Assembly: GCA_038147335.1 (NCBI GenBank)
Contig: JAYQTK010000003.1
Coordinates: 182,431 to 246,430 of the forward strand
From: Marisimplicoccus sp038147335
Lineage (GTDB): Bacteria > Bacteroidota > Bacteroidia > Flavobacteriales > Flavobacteriaceae
Length of the DNA: 64,000 bases
Reading direction: 5' to 3'
Shown: in pieces, positions 7,693 to 16,634 of the stretch
Layout: each line of letters opens with the position of its first letter
Position numbering within the stretch: the first letter of the stretch is position 1
Made by a program: the position numbers and the translations under genes
Notes under the pieces: model-generated
The model's database searches: none
The model's input: the letters and a program-made list of their open reading frames with translations, nothing else
Told to the model about the DNA's origin: nothing

Positions 7693-9333
7693 CTAATCAT
7701 CAATTCCAGGTATTATATCATTAAGTATAGAAGAATCATTGTTGAGTTCCCAGTGAAATAATGTCATTGGTATATTACCTATATCAATTAGATTTTTAAA
7801 AAAATTTTTAAGATTAGAATTTGGATCTTTTTCATTTATTCTTGAATATTCTGCAAGAGCGTTTTCAAATAAATATTTACCTGTAATGTAACTGGTTCCA
7901 TATCCTGGTTGTCTGAGATATAAATGTTGTTCAAATATTAGTAACTCTTTTTCAGTTTTCATCCATCCTCTAGGAGTATATTCTGAGTGTATCTTACCCG
8001 CTTCTTCCATTGACATTAGATTTGCATGTGCATACAAGGAGCCTAGACCTCTAGCAGCTCTTTGAGCAATTAAAATATATACAATTTCTTTTGACCTTGG
8101 ATTAGACTCATATAATCCAGCTTGCATAAACATTTCCTCAACAGATGTAGCAACTCCTTCATTTCGACTATCAAAAATGTTATATAGTACTGCATCTTTT
8201 CTAATTATATTTTCATTAGGGTTTAAATCCATTTCAGCTAACTCAAACCAGTGAAAAAAATGAGAGTAAAGTGGTTTTGGATCTAAATGTGCAGTTATCC
8301 AGAAAAAGTTTCTTGTATCCTCTGGAACAAACTTACCCAATCTTTCATCAAGAGCATCTTTATAATAATCTTTAACATTTATAACTTGTTGTTTATCAAG
8401 AAATTCTATTAAATCTTTAGATCCATTTTGAGCTTTCTTCATATATTCTTCCTGATTTGATGCTGAGGTAAGTTTAGGTAAATTTCTGTTTTTATGTTCT
8501 TCTAACTTAAGAGAAGACCATGCCCTTGCAAGCTCTCTTTTTAATAACATAACCTCATCATCCCATGAAAGAGGGACAAGGTGAACATTCTTTTGATACC
8601 ATGTATAATTATCCTTTCCTATACCTGAAGGGCCTGTCTTATTTTTTGATTCATCCTTTAGCCAATCAGCTAACTCTTTTGTTGATTCTATACTATTATC
8701 GATTATCTCAATCAGTTCTTTATGATTTATAACTCCAGGAAAAGTTTTTAGAGATTGAAGATTTGATACTTGAGTATCTATATCTCTTATTCCTGCAATC
8801 CACAGGTCCCTTGCATTTCCAGTTAAATTAGTTTTTGCTTGCTCATTAAATGCAGGTATTATACTAAGTTCATTTGTCAGCTTTTTTAAATTTTGTCTTG
8901 AAAGTGGAAAATCATATTGCCAAACTTCCACAACCATATGATGAGTTGGCCCCTCATGGGCTGGGACATCACTTCTGTTCATCCATAATGATTTATAGAA
9001 AGCTGGATCTCTTTCCCAGGGCTTAAGTATGTTATAGTTAAATTCAAAACCATTCATTTCAGCCCAAATCAATGTCCAATCTACTTGACTCTCTGTGTCA
9101 AGGTTAGCTTTATCAATTTCATTTAATCTTTTTCTTAGCTGCTCAAATTCAATCATTCTTGAATCAAAAGTTTTTCTCCTGTAATCGGGGGCACCATTAT
9201 ATTTTGGAGGTTTTTCAAATGAACGCCATTCAACAAAAAGATTCTCCAATGATTCTCTTATATCTTCTTGAGAGTGCAATGGAATCAATGAAAATAAATT
9301 GATAATTGTAAAAAATATTATCTTTTTTCTCAT
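7693..9333 (-). CDS. DUF885 family protein, exported
   Basis: A 546-residue protein with a signal peptide (to about residue 21, ...LIPLHSQ) and a mostly helical body typical of DUF885, a family related to zinc peptidases. Recognisable segments include VDWTLIWAEMNGFEFNYNIL, SGIGKDNYTWYQKNVHLVPL and a C-terminal YLRQPGYGTSYITGK. The family's usual metal-binding HEGxPGH motif is not present: the corresponding region reads SRNEGVATSVEEMFMQ. This may be a catalytically divergent member. The start overlaps the stop of the upstream VOC gene by 4 bases, so the two are translationally coupled. Confidence 0.78.
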   Translation of the reverse strand: MRKKIIFFTIINLFSLIPLHSQEDIRESLENLFVEWRSFEKPPKYNGAPDYRRKTFDSRMIEFEQLRKRLNEIDKANLDTESQVDWTLIWAEMNGFEFNYNILKPWERDPAFYKSLWMNRSDVPAHEGPTHHMVVEVWQYDFPLSRQNLKKLTNELSIIPAFNEQAKTNLTGNARDLWIAGIRDIDTQVSNLQSLKTFPGVINHKELIEIIDNSIESTKELADWLKDESKNKTGPSGIGKDNYTWYQKNVHLVPLSWDDEVMLLKRELARAWSSLKLEEHKNRNLPKLTSASNQEEYMKKAQNGSKDLIEFLDKQQVINVKDYYKDALDERLGKFVPEDTRNFFWITAHLDPKPLYSHFFHWFELAEMDLNPNENIIRKDAVLYNIFDSRNEGVATSVEEMFMQAGLYESNPRSKEIVYILIAQRAARGLGSLYAHANLMSMEEAGKIHSEYTPRGWMKTEKELLIFEQHLYLRQPGYGTSYITGKYLFENALAEYSRINEKDPNSNLKNFFKNLIDIGNIPMTLFHWELNNDSSILNDIIPGIDD

Positions 9334-9779
9334 TTTCTTTGATTTACTTCAATCCAATTACCTTCTGGATCAGTTAAATAAATTTGGAGTGCGTTATCAT
9401 GAGGCCTAATGTTGTATTGATTTTTTTTACCATCCCAACTTTCAAAGTAAATATCAATAGATTTTAAATATTCCATAAAATTTTCAAGATTATTTACTGC
9501 AACTGCAAAATGATTTGATTTAATCTTGATATCGTTTGCATCTTTATTTTCACTAAGATGAATTTCAAAACCATCTCCGACATCAAACCACCTTAGTGAA
9601 GGGTTATCAATTTCAATCTCCTTAAACTTAAAAATATTGACAAAAAAATCTCCAACTTTATTTAAATCTTTGACTTCGTATGCAATATGATCAGTCTTAC
9701 TAATTATAAATTCTTGAGAAAAAAGATTACCTGTTTGAATAATAAATAATATAAAAGCTAACCTAACGATTTTATTCAT
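9330..9779 (-). CDS. exported VOC (glyoxalase/bleomycin-resistance fold) protein
   Basis: A 149-residue protein with a signal peptide (to ...GNLFSQ), then one vicinal-oxygen-chelate module: TDHIAYEVKDLNKVGDFF opens the first beta-alpha-beta-beta-beta unit and LQIYLTDPEGNWIEVNQ closes the second. The metal-site positions (H in TDHIAYEV, H in SNHFAVAV and E in NWIEVN) are kept. VOC proteins are usually cytoplasmic; an export signal is less common. The overlap with the DUF885 gene indicates a joint function outside the cytoplasm, but the substrate is unknown. Confidence 0.8.
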   Translation of the reverse strand: MNKIVRLAFILFIIQTGNLFSQEFIISKTDHIAYEVKDLNKVGDFFVNIFKFKEIEIDNPSLRWFDVGDGFEIHLSENKDANDIKIKSNHFAVAVNNLENFMEYLKSIDIYFESWDGKKNQYNIRPHDNALQIYLTDPEGNWIEVNQRK

Positions 9780-9824
9780 ATATACAATTTAATTAAAAGT
9801 TTAAAAAATAACTAAATTAGATTA

Positions 9825-10613
9825 ATGTTACATTTAAAGATATTTAAACCACTTCTAGTTTTTCTAATATTTATATCCTGTGAATCTAATGATGACTCTA
9901 GTAAATGGATTAGTTTATTTGATGGTAAAAGTTTAGATGGTTGGGAAATGAAGATAGCTGGGTATGAATTAAATGATAATCATAAAAATACTTTTAGAGT
10001 TGGTGATGGTACTATCAAAGTGACATATGAAGATTATGATTTATTTGATGAAAATTTTGGGCATATTTTTTACACAGATAAAAAATTTAAAAATTACCAT
10101 TTAAAGCTTGATTATAGATTTTATGGGGAACATGTTAATTCATTTACAAACGAGAATGACGCTTGGAATTATAAAAACAGTGGAGTGATGCTTCATTCTG
10201 AACATCCAAATCAAATGTTTTTAGATCAAGGATTTCCTGTAAGTATAGAAGGACAATTTCTTGGAGGCTCTGGTGTAAATGATAGACCAACACTTAATAT
10301 GTGTTCTCCTGGAACTGAGGTTGACATAAATGGAACTCAAGCTATGCAGCACTGTGTTAACTCTACTTCAAAAACAATTCACAGTGAAGAATGGGTGAGT
10401 GTTGAGTTCCTTGTTTATTCTGATTCAATTGTTCACCACATAATTGATAAAGACACAGTAATGTCATACTCTAATATTCGTTACGGAGGAACATACTTGT
10501 CTGAAAACTTTACTGATAAAGTTGGTAACCCTTTAAAAGAAGGGTATATATCTCTTCAATCTGAAGGTCATCCTATTGAGTTTAAAAATATTAGAGTTAA
10601 AGAACTGGATTAA
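9825..10613 (+). CDS. DUF1080 (3-keto-disaccharide hydrolase-like) lipoprotein
   Basis: A 262-residue lipoprotein (lipobox FISC at about residues 16-19) with one DUF1080 domain, a concanavalin-like beta-sandwich. The family signature WISLFDGKSLDGWE stands directly after the linker, and the C-terminus ends in the typical PIEFKNIRVKEL. Characterised members cleave 3-keto glycosides or bind glycans at the cell surface. It is transcribed divergently from the VOC/DUF885 pair. A second, broken DUF1080 gene lies at 28723. Confidence 0.82.
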   Translation: MLHLKIFKPLLVFLIFISCESNDDSSKWISLFDGKSLDGWEMKIAGYELNDNHKNTFRVGDGTIKVTYEDYDLFDENFGHIFYTDKKFKNYHLKLDYRFYGEHVNSFTNENDAWNYKNSGVMLHSEHPNQMFLDQGFPVSIEGQFLGGSGVNDRPTLNMCSPGTEVDINGTQAMQHCVNSTSKTIHSEEWVSVEFLVYSDSIVHHIIDKDTVMSYSNIRYGGTYLSENFTDKVGNPLKEGYISLQSEGHPIEFKNIRVKELD

Positions 10614-10615
10614 TA

Positions 10616-10897
10616 CTATAATATCTTACCCCAATCTCCTCCAGTATAGATTTCAATTATAGACCAAGCTGAGAACAAGCTAGTTATAATTATAAAAATT
10701 AGAGTGTAGAAAACCCAAAATAATCTTTTTTTAATTAAATAAAATAAAGATCCAACTATAAAAGAAGGTACATTAAGAATTAAAACAAGCATTAAAGGAT
10801 CAATTAAAATAAATGACTCAAAGTCAAAGTTGTGGATTAAAAAGAAAATCAACCCCAAAATGTAGCTTACAATTATATATGACTTTAACTTACTCAT
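10616..10897 (-). CDS. small integral membrane protein (93 aa)
   Basis: A 93-residue protein with three predicted membrane helices (about residues 8-24, 32-54 and 60-80). No family is recognised. It is convergent with the DUF1080 gene, with only 2 bases between stops and no obvious terminator. Confidence 0.6.
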   Translation of the reverse strand: MSKLKSYIIVSYILGLIFFLIHNFDFESFILIDPLMLVLILNVPSFIVGSLFYLIKKRLFWVFYTLIFIIITSLFSAWSIIEIYTGGDWGKIL

Positions 10898-10935
10898 AAG
10901 AATTTATAAATTTATTAAAACTAAATAAAAGACAA

Positions 10936-11379
10936 ATGAATATTAGAGAAGCAGAAACATCAGACTTAGATCAACTATCAAAACTTTTTGATTCATATAG
11001 AATGTTCTATGGAAAAGAATCAAATATTGATATTTCTAAAAAATTTCTTGAAAGTCGATTAAGTAATAAAGATTCTAAAGTATTTGTATGTGAAGTCAAT
11101 AATATACTAACAGGTTTTGTACAATTATATCCCCTATTTTCATCTACAAGAGTTAGTAAATACTGGCTTTTAAATGATTTATTTGTTGATAGTGAGTATA
11201 GAGGTAATGGATATTCAAAACTACTAATTGATAAAGCAAAAGAACTTGTTAAAGAGTCAAATGCATGCGGTATGATGCTTGAAACTGAAAAGTCAAATAA
11301 AATAGGTAATAATTTATATCCCGAAACAGGTTTTAAAAAAAATGATTTGTCTAATTTTTATGAGTGGGTTCCTGATTAA
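10936..11379 (+). CDS. GNAT family N-acetyltransferase
   Basis: A 147-residue protein covering a full GNAT fold. The acetyl-CoA pyrophosphate loop reads EYRGNGYSKLLIDKA (R/QxxGxG/A motif A), preceded by the beta-4 strand WLLNDLFVD and followed by motif B LETEKSNKIGNNLYPETGF. The enzyme would transfer an acetyl group from acetyl-CoA to an amine of unknown identity in the cytoplasm. Its last 4 bases overlap the end of the convergent D-aminoacylase-family gene. Confidence 0.85.
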   Translation: MNIREAETSDLDQLSKLFDSYRMFYGKESNIDISKKFLESRLSNKDSKVFVCEVNNILTGFVQLYPLFSSTRVSKYWLLNDLFVDSEYRGNGYSKLLIDKAKELVKESNACGMMLETEKSNKIGNNLYPETGFKKNDLSNFYEWVPD

Positions 11380-13004
11380 GGATTTAAATTTTTTCTTAAA
11401 ACTTCACCGGCCTTAAGTCCCATAAAATTAAAATCATCTACTGCTAACTTTCCATTTACTATTACATACTTAATTCCATCTGGATATTGATGAGGTGATG
11501 TAAAAGTAGCATTATCTTTTACTGTGTTTTTATCGAAAATTGTTATATCTGCTTTCATACCTTTTTTTATCAATCCCCTATCGTTAATTCCAAAAGCAAT
11601 TGCAGGGAGATGTGTCATTTTATAAATAGCTTCACTTAATTCTAGAACTTTATCTTCTCTTACGTACTTTCCTAAAACTCTGGGAAAGGTTCCATAAGCT
11701 CTAGGATGTGGATGTCCAACTCCCGGCTCAGATAGTCTTCCATCTGAAGCAATCATAGTATGAGGATACTTCATTATATTTTTAACATCTGATTCATCCA
11801 TAGCATGAAAAATACATCCTGCCCCTCCATTTAATTCAGCTTCAATTACAAGTTTAGCTCCATTTTCTACAGTAGGTTCTAAACCTTTCATTAATGCCCA
11901 ATCTTTAAGAGTCCTTCCTTCAAGATCTGGATTCCAACTTACTCTTGAGAATTGAACTCTATTTAAATCATTTCCTCCTCTATCATTTAAAATATTAAAG
12001 ACTATTTCTTCCTCAATTTTTTTTCTTGTTTCTTCATCAGATACTCTATTTTTAAATTCATCACTACCACCAGCTCTGGCCCATGTAGGAATTAATACAT
12101 TTATACCTGTGTGACTTGCACTATATGGATACTGATCTGTCATAATTTTAATTCCTTTTTGTCTTGCTGAATCAACTAAGGAAAGAGTCATTTCACTTTT
12201 GCCCCACATTGGCTTTCCAATAACCTTGTGATGTGTAAGGACTACATTTATATCAGCCTCTTTTGAAATTTGAATTGCTTCATTAACAGCATCAATTATT
12301 TTTAATCCTTCATCTCTAAGATGTGTAGTATATATACCTCCCATTTTTGATATTTCTTTAGAAATTTCAATCACTTCTTCAACTTTAGAAAAATTTCCAG
12401 GTAGATACTTTAACCCAGTAGAAATACCAAATGCGCCTTCCTCCATAGCCTTACTTGCAAGCATCCTCATTTCATTCAATTCATCTTCAGTTGGATCCCT
12501 ATTTTCTAGGTTCATTACTACTCTTCTAATTTTATTATGACCAGTTAAAAATCCAACATTCATACCAACTCCAACTTTTTCAATAGAGTCTAGGAATTCT
12601 TTAAAACCATATTTCAATGGCACTCCTCTTCCATCTGGTCCTCCAAAACTTGTAGTTACACCTTGCCTTACGTGACTTTCACCATCTGAGAGATTTATAA
12701 AATTATCCATTGGATCAAGGTGAGCGTGTGTATCAATAAAACCAGGTGAGACTACCAGACCTGAAGCGTCAATTATTTTTAAGGCATTATTTGATTCAAT
12801 ATTTCCAATCCTAATTATCTCATCTCCTATAATTCCAATATCTTGAATTTTTGATTCACTTCCTGAACCATCAAATACTTCTCCATTAATAATTACAATA
12901 TCATAATCTAAAGGTCCAATAACTCTTTTTGTTATGGATATTAAAGCAATAATTGCAATTATAAAGTATATATATGATAATATTCTCTGAGATGAAGCAG
13001 TCAT
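11376..13004 (-). CDS. N-acyl-D-amino-acid deacylase family amidohydrolase
   Basis: A 542-residue protein with an N-terminal membrane anchor (about residues 7-25) and an amidohydrolase TIM barrel of the D-aminoacylase type. Metal and active-site elements are visible: PGFIDTHAHLDP, TTHLRDEG, VVLTHHKVIGKPMWGKS and the catalytic Asp region MIASDGRLS. The C-terminal small domain ends with the usual YPDGIKYVIVNGKLAVDD. The segment where classical D-aminoacylases carry a metal-ligand Cys (GNCG) reads TTSFGGPDGRG instead, so the metal site is variant. It would release D-amino acids or dipeptides from N-acyl forms in the periplasm. Confidence 0.85.
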   Translation of the reverse strand: MTASSQRILSYIYFIIAIIALISITKRVIGPLDYDIVIINGEVFDGSGSESKIQDIGIIGDEIIRIGNIESNNALKIIDASGLVVSPGFIDTHAHLDPMDNFINLSDGESHVRQGVTTSFGGPDGRGVPLKYGFKEFLDSIEKVGVGMNVGFLTGHNKIRRVVMNLENRDPTEDELNEMRMLASKAMEEGAFGISTGLKYLPGNFSKVEEVIEISKEISKMGGIYTTHLRDEGLKIIDAVNEAIQISKEADINVVLTHHKVIGKPMWGKSEMTLSLVDSARQKGIKIMTDQYPYSASHTGINVLIPTWARAGGSDEFKNRVSDEETRKKIEEEIVFNILNDRGGNDLNRVQFSRVSWNPDLEGRTLKDWALMKGLEPTVENGAKLVIEAELNGGAGCIFHAMDESDVKNIMKYPHTMIASDGRLSEPGVGHPHPRAYGTFPRVLGKYVREDKVLELSEAIYKMTHLPAIAFGINDRGLIKKGMKADITIFDKNTVKDNATFTSPHQYPDGIKYVIVNGKLAVDDFNFMGLKAGEVLRKNLNP

Positions 13005-13092
13005 TTTTTATATTTATTAAAATTTTGTTTACAGAAGGTAAATATTCTTTTAATTTTAACCAAGTTTCATTTAATCCCCAATAGATAAAAAT

Positions 13093-14295
13093 ATGTCACA
13101 AGATAAAAGAGAGTTTGATATTATAATATGGGGAGCTTCCGGATTTACAGGTAGGCTTGTAGCTGAATATTTATTTCAAAAATATAATTCTAAAGATCTA
13201 AAATGGGCAATAGCTGGAAGAGATAAAGCCAAATTAGCATCTGTGAGAGATAGTTATTTGGATACTAGTATACCAATTCTTATTGCAGATAGTTTTGATG
13301 AGGTATCACTTAATAAAGTTACAAAGAGAACAAAGGTTATTTGTTCGACTGTTGGGCCATATTCAAAATATGGATCTTTAATTGTAAAGTCTTGTATAGA
13401 ATCAGGTACTGATTATTGTGATCTAGCAGGAGAGTCTCAATGGATTAGAAAAATGATAGATTTCTATCATAAGAAGGCAGAGTCAAATAAAGTAAAAATT
13501 GTAAATAGTTGCGGGTTTGATTCTATACCCTCAGATATGGGTGTATACTTTATTTATAAAGATATTTTAAAGAAAGACCTACAAATTAGTATGAGAGTTG
13601 CTGGAGCAAAAGGAGGTTATAGTGGTGGTACATATGCAAGTATAAATAATATAATTAGCGAAGCTTCAAAAAATAAAGAGATTAGGAAGGATTTAATTAA
13701 CCCATATGGTTTAAATCCAGAAGGAGAAAAAAATGGGCCTGATAAAAGAGATTTGAGCTCTGTAATTTTTGATAAAAAAATAAAAAAATGGATTGCTCCT
13801 TTTTTAATGGCTGGGATTAATACAAAAATTGTGAGGAGATCTAATGCTCTATCAAATTACAAGTATGGAAAAAATTTTAGATATGATGAAGCTGTAATGA
13901 CTGGAGATGGATTTATGGGTAGAATAAGAGGAATCTTGTTCTCTATACCATTAATTTTTCTAGCTGCAAAGCCTGGATCAATTATGAAGAGAATTTTTAA
14001 TATTCTTTCACCTAATCCTGGCCAAGGTCCAAACAAAAAAGAAAGAGAATCTGGCTACTTTAATATAAGATTCTATGTATTTAATGAGTCTATTACTTCA
14101 ATTTATAAAGTTACTGGAGACAGAGATCCTGGATACGGTTCAACTTCTAAAATGCTTGCTGAAAGCGCTGTTTGTCTTGCCAAAGATTCCTTAAACAATT
14201 CTTATGGATTATTAACACCCTCAACTGCAATGGGTGATGAAATTCTGCAAAGGCTTGAGTTGAATGCAGGGTTAAAATTTTCTAAAATTAAATAA
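13093..14295 (+). CDS. saccharopine dehydrogenase-like / trans-acting enoyl reductase family
   Basis: A 400-residue protein beginning with an NAD(P)-binding Rossmann fold, IIIWGASGFTGRLVAEYL (GxxGxxG at residues 14-20), followed by CSTVGPYSKYGSLIVKSCIE and YCDLAGESQW. These are characteristic of the saccharopine dehydrogenase-like oxidoreductases related to mycobacterial trans-acting enoyl reductase. The length is normal for this subgroup. A hydrophobic helix near residues 275-295 may associate it with the membrane. The substrate cannot be inferred; lipid or polyketide reduction is the known activity of relatives. Confidence 0.82.
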   Translation: MSQDKREFDIIIWGASGFTGRLVAEYLFQKYNSKDLKWAIAGRDKAKLASVRDSYLDTSIPILIADSFDEVSLNKVTKRTKVICSTVGPYSKYGSLIVKSCIESGTDYCDLAGESQWIRKMIDFYHKKAESNKVKIVNSCGFDSIPSDMGVYFIYKDILKKDLQISMRVAGAKGGYSGGTYASINNIISEASKNKEIRKDLINPYGLNPEGEKNGPDKRDLSSVIFDKKIKKWIAPFLMAGINTKIVRRSNALSNYKYGKNFRYDEAVMTGDGFMGRIRGILFSIPLIFLAAKPGSIMKRIFNILSPNPGQGPNKKERESGYFNIRFYVFNESITSIYKVTGDRDPGYGSTSKMLAESAVCLAKDSLNNSYGLLTPSTAMGDEILQRLELNAGLKFSKIK

Positions 14296-14383
14296 TGGTT
14301 AAGCTAAAATTTAAAAATTGTTATTTTTCTTAAAACATAGATAATTAGTTCTAAATATCGATGAAAATTTATGGGAAAATTCT

Positions 14384-14391
14384 TAATTTTG
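14384..14391 (+). promoter_or_regulatory. promoter -7 box for small secreted protein
   Basis: TAATTTTG matches TAnnTTTG and lies 27 bases before the ATG at 14419, a normal leader length. No convincing -33 TTG is visible. Confidence 0.55.
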
Positions 14392-14418
14392 CACAAAATT
14401 TAAACCCATAAAAAAACC

Positions 14419-14742
14419 ATGAAAAATTTCATTATTTCTTTAACTCTTTTTATAAGTTCTTTATCATATTCAGCTATTGAAAATCCTTCTAATATTTACG
14501 GATATTGGCTAAATAATGAAAGTGAAATATTATTAATTCAACTAGATAATTCTTTTACAAGAAGTGATAAGTTCTCAGTGCTTGCTGAGGGTAATTTAGA
14601 ATTTATTAATGATAAAATATTAGTCTACAGAACTGATACAAATGAAGAATATGCTTTAGAATATTTTCTAGGAAAAGAGACACTTGTTGTAATGAAGCCA
14701 AATTCTCAAGAAGCTTGGCTATTTTCAAGAATTGGTAACTAA
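14419..14742 (+). CDS. small secreted protein, DUF2147-like (107 aa)
   Basis: A signal peptide (MKNFIISLTLFISSLSYSA) precedes a small beta-rich domain opening with NIYGYWLNNESEILLIQL, which resembles the start of DUF2147 domains (xGxWxxxx) but is shorter than that family. It is monocistronic with its own promoter. The function is unknown; the similarity is by eye and weak. Confidence 0.55.
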   Translation: MKNFIISLTLFISSLSYSAIENPSNIYGYWLNNESEILLIQLDNSFTRSDKFSVLAEGNLEFINDKILVYRTDTNEEYALEYFLGKETLVVMKPNSQEAWLFSRIGN

Positions 14743-14743
14743 C

Positions 14744-15193
14744 TTATTTATTTTTTAAGGGATACCAAGAAGATATTAAAGTAATAGGATGCCAACTTTT
14801 TGTATTGTTGCAAAAAATTAAATGTCTTGTAGACTTTGGTTCATATAGACTTCCTTTTTTGGAGTTTGATATAATTTCATTTTTTGAGAAGCTGTCTTTT
14901 TCATCTGTAATTATCTTATCAGAAAAATAATTAACTAATGTGACTGGAGCTTTTTTATATCCTAGCTCTTTTAATGCAGTATATCTATGATGACCATCAA
15001 TAATCATGTTTGACTGACTGCAGATTAAAATTGTTGAGATTATAAGTTGATCATCTTTATACTTTAAATTCTCTTTTAAAACTTCTTTTTTATCTATTAG
15101 AACTTTCTCATGAGGTATAATATTTGTAATCTCAACCTCTTTAATTTCTTGAACTATATCATTATCTATTTTGATTGAAAACATATTACTCAA
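14744..15193 (-). CDS. ParB-fold protein resembling free L-serine kinase (SerK/SbnI type)
   Basis: A 149-residue single-domain ParB/sulfiredoxin-fold protein. The phosphate-binding motif IIDGHHRYTALKELG is at residues 64-78, and an IPHE motif holds Glu29 near the N-terminus. In characterised free-serine kinases (SerK of Thermococcus, SbnI of Staphylococcus) a DGHHR motif and an N-terminal catalytic Glu occupy the same relative positions; chromosome-partition ParB proteins have ERxxR instead. It is the last gene of a three-gene unit and overlaps the AKR–RidA gene by 8 bases. I infer small-molecule kinase chemistry, not DNA partition. It is shorter than SerK, so activity is unproven. Confidence 0.6.
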   Translation of the reverse strand: MSNMFSIKIDNDIVQEIKEVEITNIIPHEKVLIDKKEVLKENLKYKDDQLIISTILICSQSNMIIDGHHRYTALKELGYKKAPVTLVNYFSDKIITDEKDSFSKNEIISNSKKGSLYEPKSTRHLIFCNNTKSWHPITLISSWYPLKNK

Positions 15194-16634
15194 TTATAGC
15201 TTCTGCTTCAATTTCCACAAGATAATCCTCCCCCACAAGATTAGCTTGAACTAATGTGTTAGCAGGATTAATTTCTTTAAATCTTTTACCATGAGTTTCT
15301 GCAATATCTTTCCAATCATCCATGTTTTTTACAAAAATTCTTGTTCTAACAATATCACTTAGACTTCCACCTAATGAGGAAACTGCTGCTTCTATCTTAT
15401 CAATAATGAAGTTTGTTTGAGCAATAGGATCATTTTTACCAATAACTTTTTCGTTATGAGTAGCTGTTGTTCCAGAGACAATTATTCTATTACCATATTT
15501 AACTGCCCTTGAATAACTAGCCATTTCTTCCCAACTAGTATTACTTGAAATATTTTCTCTTTTTTTTGTCACTTTAGAAATTTCATAAACTTTTGGCATT
15601 GAACTTAAATGATGACTTAAATCACCAGATGCAGTAAGAAATGGAGGCTTTCTATATTCATCACCACAATCTCCTGGAACTACATCTAATAAATTTAATG
15701 ATTTAGATAATAGTTTCTTATCCTCTTCACTAAAATTAACATCGTATATTTTTTTGTTATCGCTTATATGATCGCTTTCTCCTAATCTTGCTCCAATTAT
15801 AACTGAAGCAACATTTGGATCTTCAAGAATGTATCTACTTGAAATATTTGAAATTGAAGTATTATTTCTTATTGATAGTTCATCTAAAGTTTCTAAGAGA
15901 TTCTGAAATTTTGTCCATCCTCCTGTCACATCAATAAATCTTTTATATTTCATCTGAGACCAGTTTAGATCATCACTAATTTTAGGTTCTTTCTTACCTA
16001 ACCATTTTTTGGACAGAAATCCTCCAGCAAGAGTCCCAAATGCAAATAATTTAATGCCAAATTCTTGACAAATTTTTGACATTTCTCCACTTGCTCTTCT
16101 ATCAAGTAATGAATAACATATTTGATTTGAAACTAATTTAATTCCACTAGATAATGCAATTCTTAAATGTACCGAGTCAAAATTTGTTACCCCAATATTT
16201 TTAATTAGTCCTTCACGTCTTAATTCATCAAGATAAAAAAGCGCATCAATCCAGCTTGGGTCAGAATATTGCCAAGCATGAAATTGCATAAGGTCAATTT
16301 GAGATTGATTCATCCTACTTAAAGATTTTAATACAGCATCCTTTGTTAATTTTCTATCTATTTTCCCAGGGGTAGGTACCCATTTAGTGAAAAGATTTAT
16401 ATCAGAATTATTTTGGTAATTATTTTTAAAAACTCCTGCAATTATTTCACTAGATCCATAGTGATCTGCCATATCAAAAGAAGTAAATCCATTTTCAGCA
16501 TATAAATTCATGTACTTTGAAGTAATATTGGGATCTAATGTTTTACCATCTTTTTCCATATCAGCTATCTGCCATAGACCTATTAAAACTCTTGGAACTG
16601 AAAGCTTATCTGATATTTTAATTCTTTCTTGCAT
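15186..16634 (-). CDS. aldo/keto reductase fused to RidA imine deaminase domain
   Basis: A 482-residue two-domain enzyme. Residues 1 to about 320 form an aldo/keto reductase barrel with the catalytic tetrad visible: Asp and Tyr in FDMADHYGSSE, Lys in LFTKWVP and His in LMQFHAWQY, plus the NADPH end VASVIIGAR. Residues about 355-482 are a complete Rid domain (RIIVSGTTATHNEK, VRTRIFVKNMDDW, YLVEIEAEAII) with the carboxylate-binding Arg region and conserved Glu kept. Rid proteins hydrolyse reactive enamines and imines. Fusion to a reductase suggests stepwise processing of an imine or carbonyl. Start and stop overlap its neighbours (1 base with the permease, 8 with the ParB-fold gene), a tight operon. 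Confidence 0.87.
   Translation of the reverse strand: MQERIKISDKLSVPRVLIGLWQIADMEKDGKTLDPNITSKYMNLYAENGFTSFDMADHYGSSEIIAGVFKNNYQNNSDINLFTKWVPTPGKIDRKLTKDAVLKSLSRMNQSQIDLMQFHAWQYSDPSWIDALFYLDELRREGLIKNIGVTNFDSVHLRIALSSGIKLVSNQICYSLLDRRASGEMSKICQEFGIKLFAFGTLAGGFLSKKWLGKKEPKISDDLNWSQMKYKRFIDVTGGWTKFQNLLETLDELSIRNNTSISNISSRYILEDPNVASVIIGARLGESDHISDNKKIYDVNFSEEDKKLLSKSLNLLDVVPGDCGDEYRKPPFLTASGDLSHHLSSMPKVYEISKVTKKRENISSNTSWEEMASYSRAVKYGNRIIVSGTTATHNEKVIGKNDPIAQTNFIIDKIEAAVSSLGGSLSDIVRTRIFVKNMDDWKDIAETHGKRFKEINPANTLVQANLVGEDYLVEIEAEAIIE

Noticed and set aside
14744..15193. Chromosome-partition ParB or nuclease
   Set aside because: Single short domain without helix-turn-helix, DGHHR instead of the CTP-binding motif of ParB, and an operon of metabolic genes.
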